This document shows, one piece after another, positions 42,307-50,697 of a DNA stretch of 64,000 nt (position 1 is its first letter; each line of letters starts with the position of its first letter). The translations under genes were made by a program, and so were the position numbers. Origin of the DNA: Bradyrhizobium sp. S69 (GTDB lineage: Bacteria; Pseudomonadota; Alphaproteobacteria; Rhizobiales; Xanthobacteraceae). Location of the stretch: assembly GCF_009766005.1 (NCBI RefSeq), contig NZ_LMUK01000046.1:129687-193686 (forward strand), read 5' to 3'. Under the pieces are notes generated by a model. That model made no database searches and was not told the origin of the DNA. It was given only the letters and a program-made list of their open reading frames with translations.

Positions 42307-43230
42307 TTAACGCACCAGAAAAACCAGCTTGCCGCGAAAGTGGCGGGATTCGCTTAATTTATGCGCGGCCACGGCTTCGCTGAGCCGATAGCGCGTCACT
42401 TCCGGCGGACGAACGACCCCTGCCGCGACCAACGTCACGATGCGTTCCAGATGTGGCCGATCGCGTCCGACGTGGGGCCGCAGCGCCACGACATCGGTGC
42501 GATCCGGCTTCGGCGCCTGCGCGCCCGAGGCAATGAAGGCGGCGCGGCCGCCCGGTTTCAGCACCGCGAACGATCGCTGCGCGACGTCGCCACCGACGGT
42601 ATCGAACACGGCGTCGCAATCTTTCACGACCTTGGTGAAATCCACCGCATTGTAGTCGATGATCTCGTCGGCGCCGATCTTGCGCAAGTAATCGTGGTTC
42701 GATGCGCTCGCGGTGGTAATCACGCGCGCGCCCAGATGTTTGGCCAACTGAATGGCAAAGCTCGCGACACCACCGGCGCCGCCCTGGATCAGGATGGTCT
42801 CGCCGACTTTCAATTTCAGGGCGTCTTCGACAACGCAAATCGCCGTCAACCCGGCCAGCGCCAGCGCGGCGGCATCGACATGCGAGAGACCTTCGGTTTT
42901 CCTGGCGACGATGGCGGCCTTGACGGCGATCTTCTCGGCATAGGCGCCCTCCTGGCCGACGTCGCAGACGCCGAACACCTCGTCGCCGATACGCAGGTCG
43001 CTGACACCATCGCCTGTGGCTGAGACGACACCGGAGAAATCGCGCCCGAGAATGTAGGGGAAGTGAGAAATCTGGTTCGATTTGCCCTCGCGCACCTTCC
43101 AGTCCGCGCCATTGACGCTGGCGGCGACAATATCGACCACGACCTCGCCGGGTGCAGCCACGGGATCCGGCATCTCGCCGAATTTCAGCACGTCGGGCCC
43201 GCCGTGATGTTCGATAAAAGCAGCTTTCAT
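42307..43230 (-). CDS. NADP-dependent oxidoreductase, quinone oxidoreductase-like (MDR family)
   Basis: 307 residues of the medium-chain dehydrogenase/reductase superfamily without zinc ligands. The cofactor motif is ILIQGGAGGVASFAIQLAKHLGARVI, and the N-terminal part reads MKAAFIEHHGGPDVLKFGEMPDPVAAPGEVVV. It reduces quinones, enones or similar carbonyls with NADPH. GAGGAA precedes the ATG at 43230, while the frame is open to 43284. It is a single gene. Confidence 0.88.
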   Translation of the reverse strand: MKAAFIEHHGGPDVLKFGEMPDPVAAPGEVVVDIVAASVNGADWKVREGKSNQISHFPYILGRDFSGVVSATGDGVSDLRIGDEVFGVCDVGQEGAYAEKIAVKAAIVARKTEGLSHVDAAALALAGLTAICVVEDALKLKVGETILIQGGAGGVASFAIQLAKHLGARVITTASASNHDYLRKIGADEIIDYNAVDFTKVVKDCDAVFDTVGGDVAQRSFAVLKPGGRAAFIASGAQAPKPDRTDVVALRPHVGRDRPHLERIVTLVAAGVVRPPEVTRYRLSEAVAAHKLSESRHFRGKLVFLVR

Positions 43231-43709
43231 TGATATTCCTCGCTTTGCGGAAAACACGGTCGCATGTTTGAGGGATGCGTTCAAATGCGATGGACGGCTG
43301 TCTGCCGCGCGTTCACCGGTAGAACGGCGAAGGAGCCTTTGAAGCTATCTCGGACGTCATCCCCGGGGATGACATCGAAATAGCTTTCTCGAAGGTCGGG
43401 ACACACCGGAACCGTCATCCTGAGGAGCGGCCACTCGGCCGCGTCTCGAAGGATGGTGTGCAGCTCGGTGCTCGCGGCCATCCTTCGAGGCTCGCAAGAG
43501 CTCGCTCCTCAGGATGACGCCCGAGATAGCTTCTCAGGCTCAAAGACCGGGACGCGCCGGCACGACAACCCAGAACCTGTGATTGCTTAAAATGTTTCGG
43601 AAACTTCTAGCCGGCGGGCAACCGTGCCCGCAGATGCGCGCCGCTGCTTAGCGCGGCCTTCACTCCTGGCGCGCATCCTCGCCCCCAATCAAGAAAAGGG
43701 CGAAAAACA
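43231..43709. other. 480-bp intergenic region
   Basis: It contains a perfect 18-bp palindrome (43356-43373, gtcatccccggggatgac), a family C repeat (43414-43518) and about 190 bp of unremarkable sequence before the 100-residue gene. Confidence 0.5.
43414..43518. repeat. Dispersed palindromic repeat, family C
   Basis: Arms gtcatcctgaggagcgg and cgctcctcaggatgac, with gtctcgaaggatgg and ccatccttcgaggc inside. Confidence 0.85.
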
Positions 43710-44012
43710 ATGGGTGTTCTGAAAGATCTTGCGATCGCGGGGCCGGTGCTGGCTCTGCTCCTGCTTCTCAGCAATGCTTTTCTCGGTCCCGACGCGACCG
43801 ATAGGCGATCGTTAACCAGCGACAAGGCCTGGATAGGCGCAGAGCTGGTCCCGGCAGAGCGCTGGCTCGCAAAGGATTCGATAACCACGGGCGCCTCCTG
43901 GCATGGCGCCTACGCGGCCCCGGCGCAGCGATGGGTTGCGAGGACCGCGGCGTTAAGGATCAGAGACGTGTTCTCTCAGTTCGTGCCGGGCGAAAACAAT
44001 CGCGCCAGCTGA
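43710..44012 (+). CDS. Small membrane-anchored protein of unknown function
   Basis: 100 residues. A hydrophobic segment at the N terminus (IAGPVLALLLLLSNAFL) should be a membrane anchor or signal; the rest is Ala- and Arg-rich without a motif (AAPAQRWVARTAALRIRDVFSQF). AAGGG lies about 9 bp before the ATG. I cannot place it in a family. Confidence 0.5.
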   Translation: MGVLKDLAIAGPVLALLLLLSNAFLGPDATDRRSLTSDKAWIGAELVPAERWLAKDSITTGASWHGAYAAPAQRWVARTAALRIRDVFSQFVPGENNRAS

Positions 44013-44722
44013 TGCGTCAAGCTTGCACTCAATTGGTTCTCTGACCTGCAAGGAACGCACGCACCAGCGACTTCGCCTCCACCCATCCGGACTTCACACC
44101 TTCACATCATTTCTGATTTTCAGAAATTGTTCTTGACTCTTGACCCAAATCACCTGCCTATTTGCGCCATCCTGTCCCGAGAGAGGGGGCGTTGGCCATC
44201 GTCACTGACGTTGGGGCGGGGAGCGGTGGACGCGAAAGCTGCGACTGACGAGCGTGGCTGAAGCGGACGGCAAAGTCGTGTGGTCCTGACGCCCCGATGG
44301 CAGGTGTCAAGTTCTTGAGAAGCTCACGCTTCTGAGGGGCTTCTTTTTGGGGGCGAACGAATTTGCAAAACTCGGGCGCAGCGTGTCGCGGGAATGCGGA
44401 GGCATATCCACCCGTCGTCCCGGCCTTGCGCCGGGACCCATACGCCGTGTCCCCTCGTTTGGCGGTGGAGTAGATGCCTTTCGATACAGTCGACGCCAGT
44501 GGTTATGGGTCCCGGCGCAAGGCCGGGACGACGGCTTTAGTGGTGCATCGTCATCAACGGAGGCCGCATCGGGTCCGCGTTTTGCAATGGCTGTTGCGCA
44601 TGGCCTCGGGTTGGCAAGCCTGGGCTACTTTGCCATAACGAGATGCAACAACATGTTGCGCGTGCGGGGGCGGTCTGGAATCGCCGCGGGCGTGCGCGCT
44701 GCAAGAAAAGCCGGAGGATTTC
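44013..44722. other. 710-bp intergenic region with hairpins and a repeat
   Basis: It contains an 8-bp dyad ATTTCTGA-TTT-TCAGAAAT (44109-44127), a terminator-like hairpin AGAAGC-tcac-GCTTCT followed by a T-rich run (44318-44348), and a large family E repeat (44412-44534). The region 44160-44350 is G-rich and could be a noncoding RNA or the remnant of a repeated element. No convincing ORF is present; the frame that runs through into the lactonase gene is in the wrong phase for it. Confidence 0.45.
44412..44534. repeat. Dispersed palindromic repeat, family E
   Basis: Long perfect arms: cgtcgtcccggccttgcgcc...gggaccca and the matching tgggtccc...ggccgggacgacg. It is the only copy of this family in the window and would form one large stem-loop. 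Confidence 0.85.
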
Positions 44723-45649
44723 ATGTCCAATGTTCGCGTGCTCGCCAGTGGTCTCGAATTTCCCGAAGGTCCGGTGGTGATGCCGGACGGCTCGGTCGTG
44801 CTGGTCGAAATCCGCGGCCGGCGGCTGACGCGGGTCTATCCGGACGGGCGGAAAGAGGTGGTCGCGGAAATTCCCGGTGGTCCCAACGGCGCGGCGCTCG
44901 GGCCCGACGGCAAGATGTACATCTGCAACAATGGCGGCTTCAGCTGGATTCCGACCCGCAACATGATCATGCCGGGGCCGCAGCCCGAGGATTATCTCGG
45001 CGGCTCGATCCAGCGCGTGGATCTGCAAAGCGGCAAGGTCGAGACCGTGGTCGACACATGCGGCGAGCATGCGTTGCGGGGCCCGAACGACCTGGTGTTC
45101 GACCGGCACGGCGGCCTGTGGTTCTCCGATCTCGGCAAGCGCCGCGCCCGCGAGATGGATGTCGGCGCGTTCTATTATCTCAAGCCTGGCATGAAGGAGA
45201 TCATCGAGGCCGTGCACGGCGTGCTGCCGGCCAACGGCATCGGCCTTTCACCGGACGAAAGCACCGTCTACATCGCGGAGACGCCGACCGCGCGGCTGTG
45301 GGCTTACGAAATCTCCGAGCCGGGCACCATCAAGCCGCGCGACGTGATCTATCGCGGCGAGCGCGGCAAGCCCATTGCCGGCCTCGGCGGCTACCAGATG
45401 TTCGATTCGCTCGCGGTGGAAGCGTCCGGCAATGTCTGCGTCGCCACCCTGATCTCGGGCTGCATTTCCGTGATCGCGCCCGATGGCGCGCTGGTCGAGC
45501 AGGTCCCGACCGGCGACCGCGTCACCACCAACATCGCCTTCGGCGGACCCGAACTGAAGACCGCCTACATCACGCTGTCCGGCAAGGGCGAACTGATCGC
45601 GATGGATTGGCCGCGGTCCGGCCTGCCGCTGAATTTTTTGAATAAGTGA
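44723..45649 (+). CDS. SMP-30/gluconolactonase/LRE-like lactonase
   Basis: 308 residues forming a six-bladed propeller: LEFPEGPVVMPDGSVVLVEIRGRRL, NGAALGPDGKMYICNNGGF, LRGPNDLVFDRHGGLWFSDL (metal-binding Asn), PANGIGLSPDESTVYIAETP and FDSLAVEASGNVCVATL. The metal-ligating Glu (FPEGP), Asn and Asp positions are present. The enzyme hydrolyses a sugar or other lactone. GGAGG precedes the ATG at a good distance. It is cytoplasmic, since no signal is seen. Confidence 0.9.
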   Translation: MSNVRVLASGLEFPEGPVVMPDGSVVLVEIRGRRLTRVYPDGRKEVVAEIPGGPNGAALGPDGKMYICNNGGFSWIPTRNMIMPGPQPEDYLGGSIQRVDLQSGKVETVVDTCGEHALRGPNDLVFDRHGGLWFSDLGKRRAREMDVGAFYYLKPGMKEIIEAVHGVLPANGIGLSPDESTVYIAETPTARLWAYEISEPGTIKPRDVIYRGERGKPIAGLGGYQMFDSLAVEASGNVCVATLISGCISVIAPDGALVEQVPTGDRVTTNIAFGGPELKTAYITLSGKGELIAMDWPRSGLPLNFLNK

Positions 45650-45672
45650 TGATGACCAACGGTTTACCCCAA

Positions 45673-45782
45673 CGTCATCCTGAGGAGCGCTCCCTCTTGG
45701 GAGCGCGTCTCGAAGGATGGTGTTTAGCTCGGTGCTTGCGGCCATCCTTCGAGGCTCGCAAGAGCTCGCACCTCAGGATGAC
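45673..45782. repeat. Dispersed palindromic repeat, family C
   Basis: Arms gtcatcctgaggagcgc and cgcacctcaggatgac, with gtctcgaaggatgg and ccatccttcgaggc inside. Confidence 0.85.
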
Positions 45783-45835
45783 GTCCGAGATAGCTTCACC
45801 GGCTCTCAGGATGACGCAGAGGAGGACTTTGATTA

Positions 45836-46429
45836 ATGCCCTGGCTTGAACCTGTTTCCCTCTCTGGCGCTCACGCCCGGCTTGAACCGTTGTCGCATGA
45901 CCATCGCGACAGACTGGTCACGGCCGCCAAGGACGGCGATCTCTGGAAGCTCTGGTACACGACAATCCCGCGCGCCGAAGACATGACCAAGGAAATCGAT
46001 CGAAGGCTCGGCTTGCAGAAGGCCGGCGCGATGCTGCCATGGACGGTGTTCGACGCCGATGGCGAGATCGCGGGCATGACCACCTACATGAACGTCGATG
46101 CCAGCAACCGCCGCGTCGAGATCGGCTCGACCTGGTATGCCAAGCGGGTGCAGCGCAGCGGGCTCAACACCCAGTGCAAATTGCTGGCGCTGCAACATGC
46201 GTTCGAAAAGCTGGATTGCATTGCGGTCGAATTCCGCACCCATTTTTTCAACCAGCAGAGCCGGCGCGCGATCGAGCGGCTCGGCGCCAAGCAGGACGGC
46301 ATCCTGCGCAACCATCAGGTCGCGCCCAACGGCACGTTGCGCGACACCGTCGTCTTCAGCATCATCGCCAGCGAATGGCCGACGGTGAAGGCGCATTTGA
46401 ATTATCAACTGAATGAGAAGGCGCGGTGA
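45836..46429 (+). CDS. GNAT-family N-acetyltransferase
   Basis: 197 residues of the RimJ/RimL-like type: LEPLSHDHRDRLVTAAKDGDLWKL, then RVEIGSTWYAKRVQRSGLNTQCKLLALQHAFEKLDCIAVEFRTHFFNQQSRRAIERLGAKQDGILRNH. The acetyl-CoA site lies around VQRSGLNTQ. Acetylation targets of this group include proteins and small amines. GAGGAGG is upstream of the ATG. No partner gene is evident. Confidence 0.85.
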   Translation: MPWLEPVSLSGAHARLEPLSHDHRDRLVTAAKDGDLWKLWYTTIPRAEDMTKEIDRRLGLQKAGAMLPWTVFDADGEIAGMTTYMNVDASNRRVEIGSTWYAKRVQRSGLNTQCKLLALQHAFEKLDCIAVEFRTHFFNQQSRRAIERLGAKQDGILRNHQVAPNGTLRDTVVFSIIASEWPTVKAHLNYQLNEKAR

Positions 46430-46446
46430 CCGAGGCTTTTTTGCTC

Positions 46447-46526
46447 GTCATTGCGAGGAGCGAAGCGACGAAGCAATCCAGTCCTTGCTTGCGGCCGTGG
46501 ATTGCTTCGCTTGCGCTCGCAATGAC
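46447..46526. repeat. Dispersed palindromic repeat, family A
   Basis: Paired gtcattgcgaggagcg...gaagcaatccag and tggattgcttcg...ctcgcaatgac arms, 55 bp before the GMC oxidoreductase start. Confidence 0.85.
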
Positions 46527-46582
46527 GAACTTGGACTCCCATGGTGAGGCTGGAGCCTTGCTAACCCTACGAAAGTGAGACG

Positions 46583-48217
46583 ATGGAAACGTTCGATTAT
46601 GTGATCGTGGGCGCGGGCTCCGCCGGCAGCGTGTTGACCAATCGCCTGAGCGAGGATCCCGGCACCAGCATCTGCGTGCTCGAAGCGGGCCCGAGCGACT
46701 GGCATCCCTACATCCATTTGCCGGCGGGCTTCATCAAGACCTTCCACATGAAGAGCATCAACTGGGCCTACCAGCAGGAGCCGGGCCCGTGGACCGGCGG
46801 CCGCAGCATTTATGCGCCGCGCGGCAAGACGCTGGGCGGTTCGTCCTCGATCAACGGCCACATCTATAATCGCGGCCAGCGCCAGGATTTCGATACCTGG
46901 GCGCAATACGGCAACCGCAACTGGGGCTATCAGGACGTGCTGCCGTATTTCAAGCGGCTGGAAAAACGTGTCGGCCAGGGCGATGACGCCTATCGCGGGC
47001 GCGACGGCAACCTCACCGTCACGACGATGGATTGGCAGGATCCGTTGTGCGAGGCCTTCATGGCCGGCGCGATCAGCCTCGGCATTCCGCGCAATCCCGA
47101 TTACAACGGCGCGATCCAGGAAGGCGTCTCCTACGCCCAGCGCACCATCAAGAATGGCCTGCGCGTCAGTGCGGCGACCGCCTTCCTGCATCCGGCGATG
47201 AAGCGGCCGAACGTTCATGTGCACACCCACGCGCATGCTACCAATATCATCTTCGAGGGCAAGCGCGCGGTCGGCGTGCGCTACATCAAGGGCGGCAAGG
47301 GCGGCACACCGGTGGAAGTGCGCGCCAACAAGGAAGTGATTTTGTCCGGCGGCAGCTACAACTCGCCGCAATTGCTGCAATTGTCGGGTGTCGGCTCGCC
47401 GGAATTGCTCGGCTCGCTCGGCATCGAGGTGCGTCACGCGCTGCCGGGCGTCGGCGAGGGGTTGCAGGATCATTACGCGCCGCGCACGGTCGCCCGCGTC
47501 AAGGACATCAAGACCATCAATGAACGCCGGCGCGGCCTCAGCCTGATGTTCGAAGCGCTGAAATGGGCGACGACGCGGCGCGGCCTGCTGTCGCTGTCGC
47601 CGACCATGGTGTATTGTTTCTGGCATTCCGGCGAGAGCACTGAAAGCTCCGACCTGCAACTGACGTTCACGCCGGCAAGCTACAAGGAAGGCGTGCAGGG
47701 CCAGCTCGAAGACCAGCCCGGCATGACGATCGCGTCCTGGCAGCAGCGCCCGGAGAGCCGCGGCTATGTCCATGCCCGCTCGTCGAATCCGTTCGACCCG
47801 CCGATCATCCAGACCAATTATCTGGCCGAAGAGCTCGATCGGCGCACCGTCGTTGCCGGCATGAAGCTGGCGCGCCGGCTGATGGCGTCAAATCCGCTGT
47901 CGCCCTATTACGAGTATGAAGATTTCCCCGGACCCGGCGTGCAGACCGACGATGAATTTCTGGCCGCGGCGACCCAGCGCGGCACCACCACCTTCCATCC
48001 CGGCTGCACCTGCCGGATGGGACCGCAAGATGCGAAATGGGCCGTGGTCGACGACCAGCTCCGCGTCCACGGGCTGCAAAATTTGCGCGTGATCGATGCC
48101 TCGATCATGCCGCGCATGATCTCGGCCAACCTCAATGCCTCCACCATGATGATCGCCGATAAGGCCTCGGATTTGATCAGGGGCAAGAGCGCCGCAGAGC
48201 CTGCAAGGATTCCGTAA
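46583..48217 (+). CDS. GMC-family FAD oxidoreductase (choline dehydrogenase-like)
   Basis: 544 residues. The ADP-binding motif VIVGAGSAGSVLTNRLSED opens the protein; the GMC signature 1 is PRGKTLGGSSSINGHIYNRGQ and signature 2 is EVILSGGSYNSPQLLQLSGVG; the catalytic His and Asn are expected in PGCTCRMG and in the last stretch ANLNASTMMIADKASD. It oxidises an alcohol, often an alkanol or choline. The GMC type in Bradyrhizobium is often a polyethylene glycol or alkanol dehydrogenase. Confidence 0.92.
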   Translation: METFDYVIVGAGSAGSVLTNRLSEDPGTSICVLEAGPSDWHPYIHLPAGFIKTFHMKSINWAYQQEPGPWTGGRSIYAPRGKTLGGSSSINGHIYNRGQRQDFDTWAQYGNRNWGYQDVLPYFKRLEKRVGQGDDAYRGRDGNLTVTTMDWQDPLCEAFMAGAISLGIPRNPDYNGAIQEGVSYAQRTIKNGLRVSAATAFLHPAMKRPNVHVHTHAHATNIIFEGKRAVGVRYIKGGKGGTPVEVRANKEVILSGGSYNSPQLLQLSGVGSPELLGSLGIEVRHALPGVGEGLQDHYAPRTVARVKDIKTINERRRGLSLMFEALKWATTRRGLLSLSPTMVYCFWHSGESTESSDLQLTFTPASYKEGVQGQLEDQPGMTIASWQQRPESRGYVHARSSNPFDPPIIQTNYLAEELDRRTVVAGMKLARRLMASNPLSPYYEYEDFPGPGVQTDDEFLAAATQRGTTTFHPGCTCRMGPQDAKWAVVDDQLRVHGLQNLRVIDASIMPRMISANLNASTMMIADKASDLIRGKSAAEPARIP

Positions 48218-48246
48218 AATGTGTTCGTGCAGTAAGGGCGTTGGTC

Positions 48247-48618
48247 ATGACTGACGAGCATAATCGTCCTTTGACGGATGCCGAGCGCGACCTTGTGCGA
48301 TGGATGCTTGAGCACGGAACAGCAGACGCGAAGCAGTACCTAGACCAGCTTGAAGTGGCGGAAGTGACGCCTTGGAAGTGCACATGCGGGTGCGCGACCA
48401 TCCATTTCCAGATTCGAGGATATGATGAACCGCCGCCCGGGATTGTTAGCTTAGGTGATTTCGTGACGGGCGAAGGCGATCACCAAGCCGGGGCGTTCAT
48501 CTATTCAAGTGGTGGATTGCTGCGGGGTATAGAAGTCTACGGATTGACGGGTAACGCACCTGATGCGCTGCCTCGCCCAGAAGAATTGCGTGACCTTGAA
48601 TCGAAAACGACGGGATAA
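48247..48618 (+). CDS. Hypothetical protein with CxCxC motif
   Basis: 123 residues. The early part is an acidic helix (PLTDAERDLVRWMLEHGTADAKQYLDQLEVAEV) and the middle holds WKCTCGCATIHF, whose three closely spaced cysteines suggest a zinc or metal site. The end is a PDALPRPEEL-like tail. Similar small proteins are common in proteobacteria without known function. The ATG at 48247 was used; a TTG two codons upstream is possible. It is convergent with the TetR gene. Confidence 0.7.
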   Translation: MTDEHNRPLTDAERDLVRWMLEHGTADAKQYLDQLEVAEVTPWKCTCGCATIHFQIRGYDEPPPGIVSLGDFVTGEGDHQAGAFIYSSGGLLRGIEVYGLTGNAPDALPRPEELRDLESKTTG

Positions 48619-48638
48619 CCAAGTTCGAAATGGTGATT

Positions 48639-49226
48639 TCAATCCGGGCGCGACAGCGATTGAACCCGGCCCAGCAGCGAATGGCAGTAGGCGAGCGTCA
48701 GCTCACGATTGCCGAAAAGCAGATGATACACGATCGGCGCCATCACGTGGTCGATCACCTCGTCGATATCGAATGGCGTTTCACCGCGCGCCTCGGCTCT
48801 CTCGGCGATGGTCGAGAGGTGTTGGCGGGTGAAGACGTCACACTTTCCCGAATAGGATTGCTCCAATGGCGAAACCACATCCCGCATCAAGGCGCGGCCG
48901 ATCGGCGAGGTCATTTCTTCTACATATTGTTCGATGAAGGTTCGAACATCCGACGCCGTTGCGCCGGTGTCCTCGGGGTCGGCGATCGGCCGCAATCGTT
49001 CCACCGCGACATCCGCCAGCAGCGAGGCGAGGTCGCCCCAGCGCCGGTAGATCGTCGACGGTGTCACCCCGGCCTCGGCTGCGATCTGCGGCACCGTGAG
49101 TTGATCGCGATCGGTCTCGGCGCTGAGTTGCCTCACCGCTCTATGCACCGCCTCCTGGATTCGGGCGCTACGTCCGCCGATCCGAATCCGTTCCTTGACG
49201 ACCACGCGTTTGCTCCGTGCAACCAA
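48639..49226 (-). CDS. TetR-family transcriptional regulator
   Basis: 195 residues. The N-terminal helix-turn-helix is LTVPQIAAEAGVTPSTIYRRWGDLASLLADV, and the C-terminal ligand domain is all-helical. It is divergent from an MFS transporter with 100 bp between, and a 64-bp dyad at 49253-49316 lies in that gap. It is therefore most likely the repressor of the transporter, lifted by the exported compound. The start could be 49226 or a few codons later. Confidence 0.9.
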   Translation of the reverse strand: MVARSKRVVVKERIRIGGRSARIQEAVHRAVRQLSAETDRDQLTVPQIAAEAGVTPSTIYRRWGDLASLLADVAVERLRPIADPEDTGATASDVRTFIEQYVEEMTSPIGRALMRDVVSPLEQSYSGKCDVFTRQHLSTIAERAEARGETPFDIDEVIDHVMAPIVYHLLFGNRELTLAYCHSLLGRVQSLSRPD

Positions 49227-49252
49227 GCCATGCCAAAACGGCGGGCGGCTAT

Positions 49253-49316
49253 TAACGCAAAGTATTTGCTTTAAGGGATGGGCGTCCCTATACCTTAAAG
49301 CTAGATATTAGCGTTA
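49253..49316. promoter_or_regulatory. Extended dyad, candidate TetR operator
   Basis: A nested dyad around 49284/49285: inner arms GCTTTAAGG (49268-49276) and CCTTAAAGC (49293-49301) and outer arms TAACGC (49253-49258) and GCGTTA (49311-49316), all perfect and sharing one centre. It fills the 100-bp divergent region between the TetR gene and the MFS gene. Confidence 0.7.
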
Positions 49317-49326
49317 GGAGCCGCAT

Positions 49327-50568
49327 ATGCAAGCCTGTCCCGCCAATCCGCATCAGGAACTCCCCGCCGTGGCGCTCCCGCCGGCGGCCCAAGCTCAAAC
49401 TCAAGCCCGCGCGCTACCAGCCAGCGCCATGACGCTGTTCAGCTTCACCGCGGCGATGCTGGTCGCGGCGAGCAGCAGCGCCACCACGCCGCTCTATCAC
49501 CTCTATCAGCAATCCATGCACCTGACCCCGTTCTGGATCACGGTGGTGTTCGCGATCTACGTCGCGAGCCTGCTCGCCGCGCTGCTGACGGTCGGAAGCT
49601 TGTCGGATTACGTCGGACGTCGGCCGGTGATCCTGGCGGCGCTGCTGTTGAACGCCGTGGCGATGCTGCTGTTCGCCGAAGCCCGCGACGTCGGACAATT
49701 GATTCTGGCGCGCACCATCCAGGGACTATGCGTCGGCACCGGCACCACCGCGCTGGGCGCGGCGATCCTCGATACCAACCGCGCGCGCGGCCCGCTGCTC
49801 AACAGCGTCACCGCGTTTCTGGGAATGACGGCGGGTTCGCTGGGCGCGGCCGGGTTGATTAGCTTGGCGCCGGATCCGCTGCACTTGATCTACGAAATCC
49901 TGTTCGCCCTGACGGCGCTGATGATCGCGCTGCTCTGGATCATGCCGGAGAGTTCGTCGCGAAAGATGGGCGCGCTGGCGTCGCTGCGGCCGCATGTCAG
50001 CGTGCCCAGGCAGTCGCAGGCGATTCTTCTCAAGCTGACGCCGGCCAATGTGGCCTGCTGGGCGCTCGGCGGGCTGTATCTCTCGCTGATGCCGACGGTG
50101 GTCGCGACCGCGATGCATGTCGCCTCGCCCTGGATCGGCGGCGTCGTGGTATCGATCCTGATGCTCACGGCGGCGATCGTGGTCGCCGCTTGCAGGAATT
50201 GGCCGGCACGGCGTCTGGTTCTGACGGGCACCGGCACCCTGTCGCTGGGCGTGGCGGTCTCGATGGTTGGAATTGCGCAGCAGCAGGTCGCAGCACTCCT
50301 GATCGGGACGTTGATTGCAGGCACCGGATTCGGGGCAACGTTCTCCGGAACATTGCGCGCGCTGCTGCCGACGGCGGAACCGCACCAGCGGGCCGGCCTG
50401 TTGTCGGCGTTCTACCTGCAATCCTATCTGGCGTTCGCGCTGCCGGCGCTCGCGGCAGGGCTGTCGGTCCCGCTGATCGGGCTTACCGCCGTGGCCTATC
50501 TCTACGGCGCCGTGATCATCCTGCTCGCGATCATATCGATGTTCGCTTCGCTATGGAGCGGCCGCTGA
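49327..50568 (+). CDS. MFS transporter, drug-efflux type
   Basis: 413 residues with about twelve hydrophobic helices. The signature GSLSDYVGRRPVILAALLLNAV lies after TM2, and RTIQGLCVGTGTTALGAAILD in TM4 resembles the drug:H+ antiporter motif C region. It exports small molecules through the inner membrane. The ribosome site lies within gcgttaggagccgcat (AGGAG), just after the dyad, so a bound repressor would block it. Confidence 0.9.
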   Translation: MQACPANPHQELPAVALPPAAQAQTQARALPASAMTLFSFTAAMLVAASSSATTPLYHLYQQSMHLTPFWITVVFAIYVASLLAALLTVGSLSDYVGRRPVILAALLLNAVAMLLFAEARDVGQLILARTIQGLCVGTGTTALGAAILDTNRARGPLLNSVTAFLGMTAGSLGAAGLISLAPDPLHLIYEILFALTALMIALLWIMPESSSRKMGALASLRPHVSVPRQSQAILLKLTPANVACWALGGLYLSLMPTVVATAMHVASPWIGGVVVSILMLTAAIVVAACRNWPARRLVLTGTGTLSLGVAVSMVGIAQQQVAALLIGTLIAGTGFGATFSGTLRALLPTAEPHQRAGLLSAFYLQSYLAFALPALAAGLSVPLIGLTAVAYLYGAVIILLAIISMFASLWSGR

Positions 50569-50590
50569 AGACGCGCACGCCTGAACCGGA

Positions 50591-50660
50591 GCTAGAGCGT
50601 TTTCGAGCGAAGTGGGCACCGGTTCGCGTGAAGAAAACGCGTCAAAACAAAAGGCTAGAG
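50591..50660. repeat. Dispersed repeat, family F
   Basis: gctagagcgttttcgagcga, then gtgggcaccggttcgcgtga and aaacgcgtcaaaac. A diverged partial copy occurs in inverted orientation at 1222-1280. It directly adjoins the terminator at 50655. Confidence 0.65.
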
Positions 50661-50697
50661 CCCCGTTCCGATTCTATCGGAACGGAAAAGGCTCTAG
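50655..50697. terminator. Hairpin between convergent MFS and monooxygenase genes
   Basis: Outer arms CTAGAGCC and GGCTCTAG, inner arms CCGTTCCGAT and ATCGGAACGG with a tct loop. The stop codon of the minus-strand monooxygenase lies in the right arm. The stem is strong in both orientations; no long T-tract follows. Confidence 0.6.

Noticed and set aside
44347..45645. 432-residue plus-strand frame through the family E repeat and the lactonase
   Set aside because: It reads the lactonase in the wrong frame and begins in a palindromic repeat; the lactonase frame has propeller motifs and a GGAGG site.
46448..47773. 441-residue frame antisense to the GMC oxidoreductase
   Set aside because: It runs into a family A repeat and has no motif; the plus strand carries both GMC signatures.
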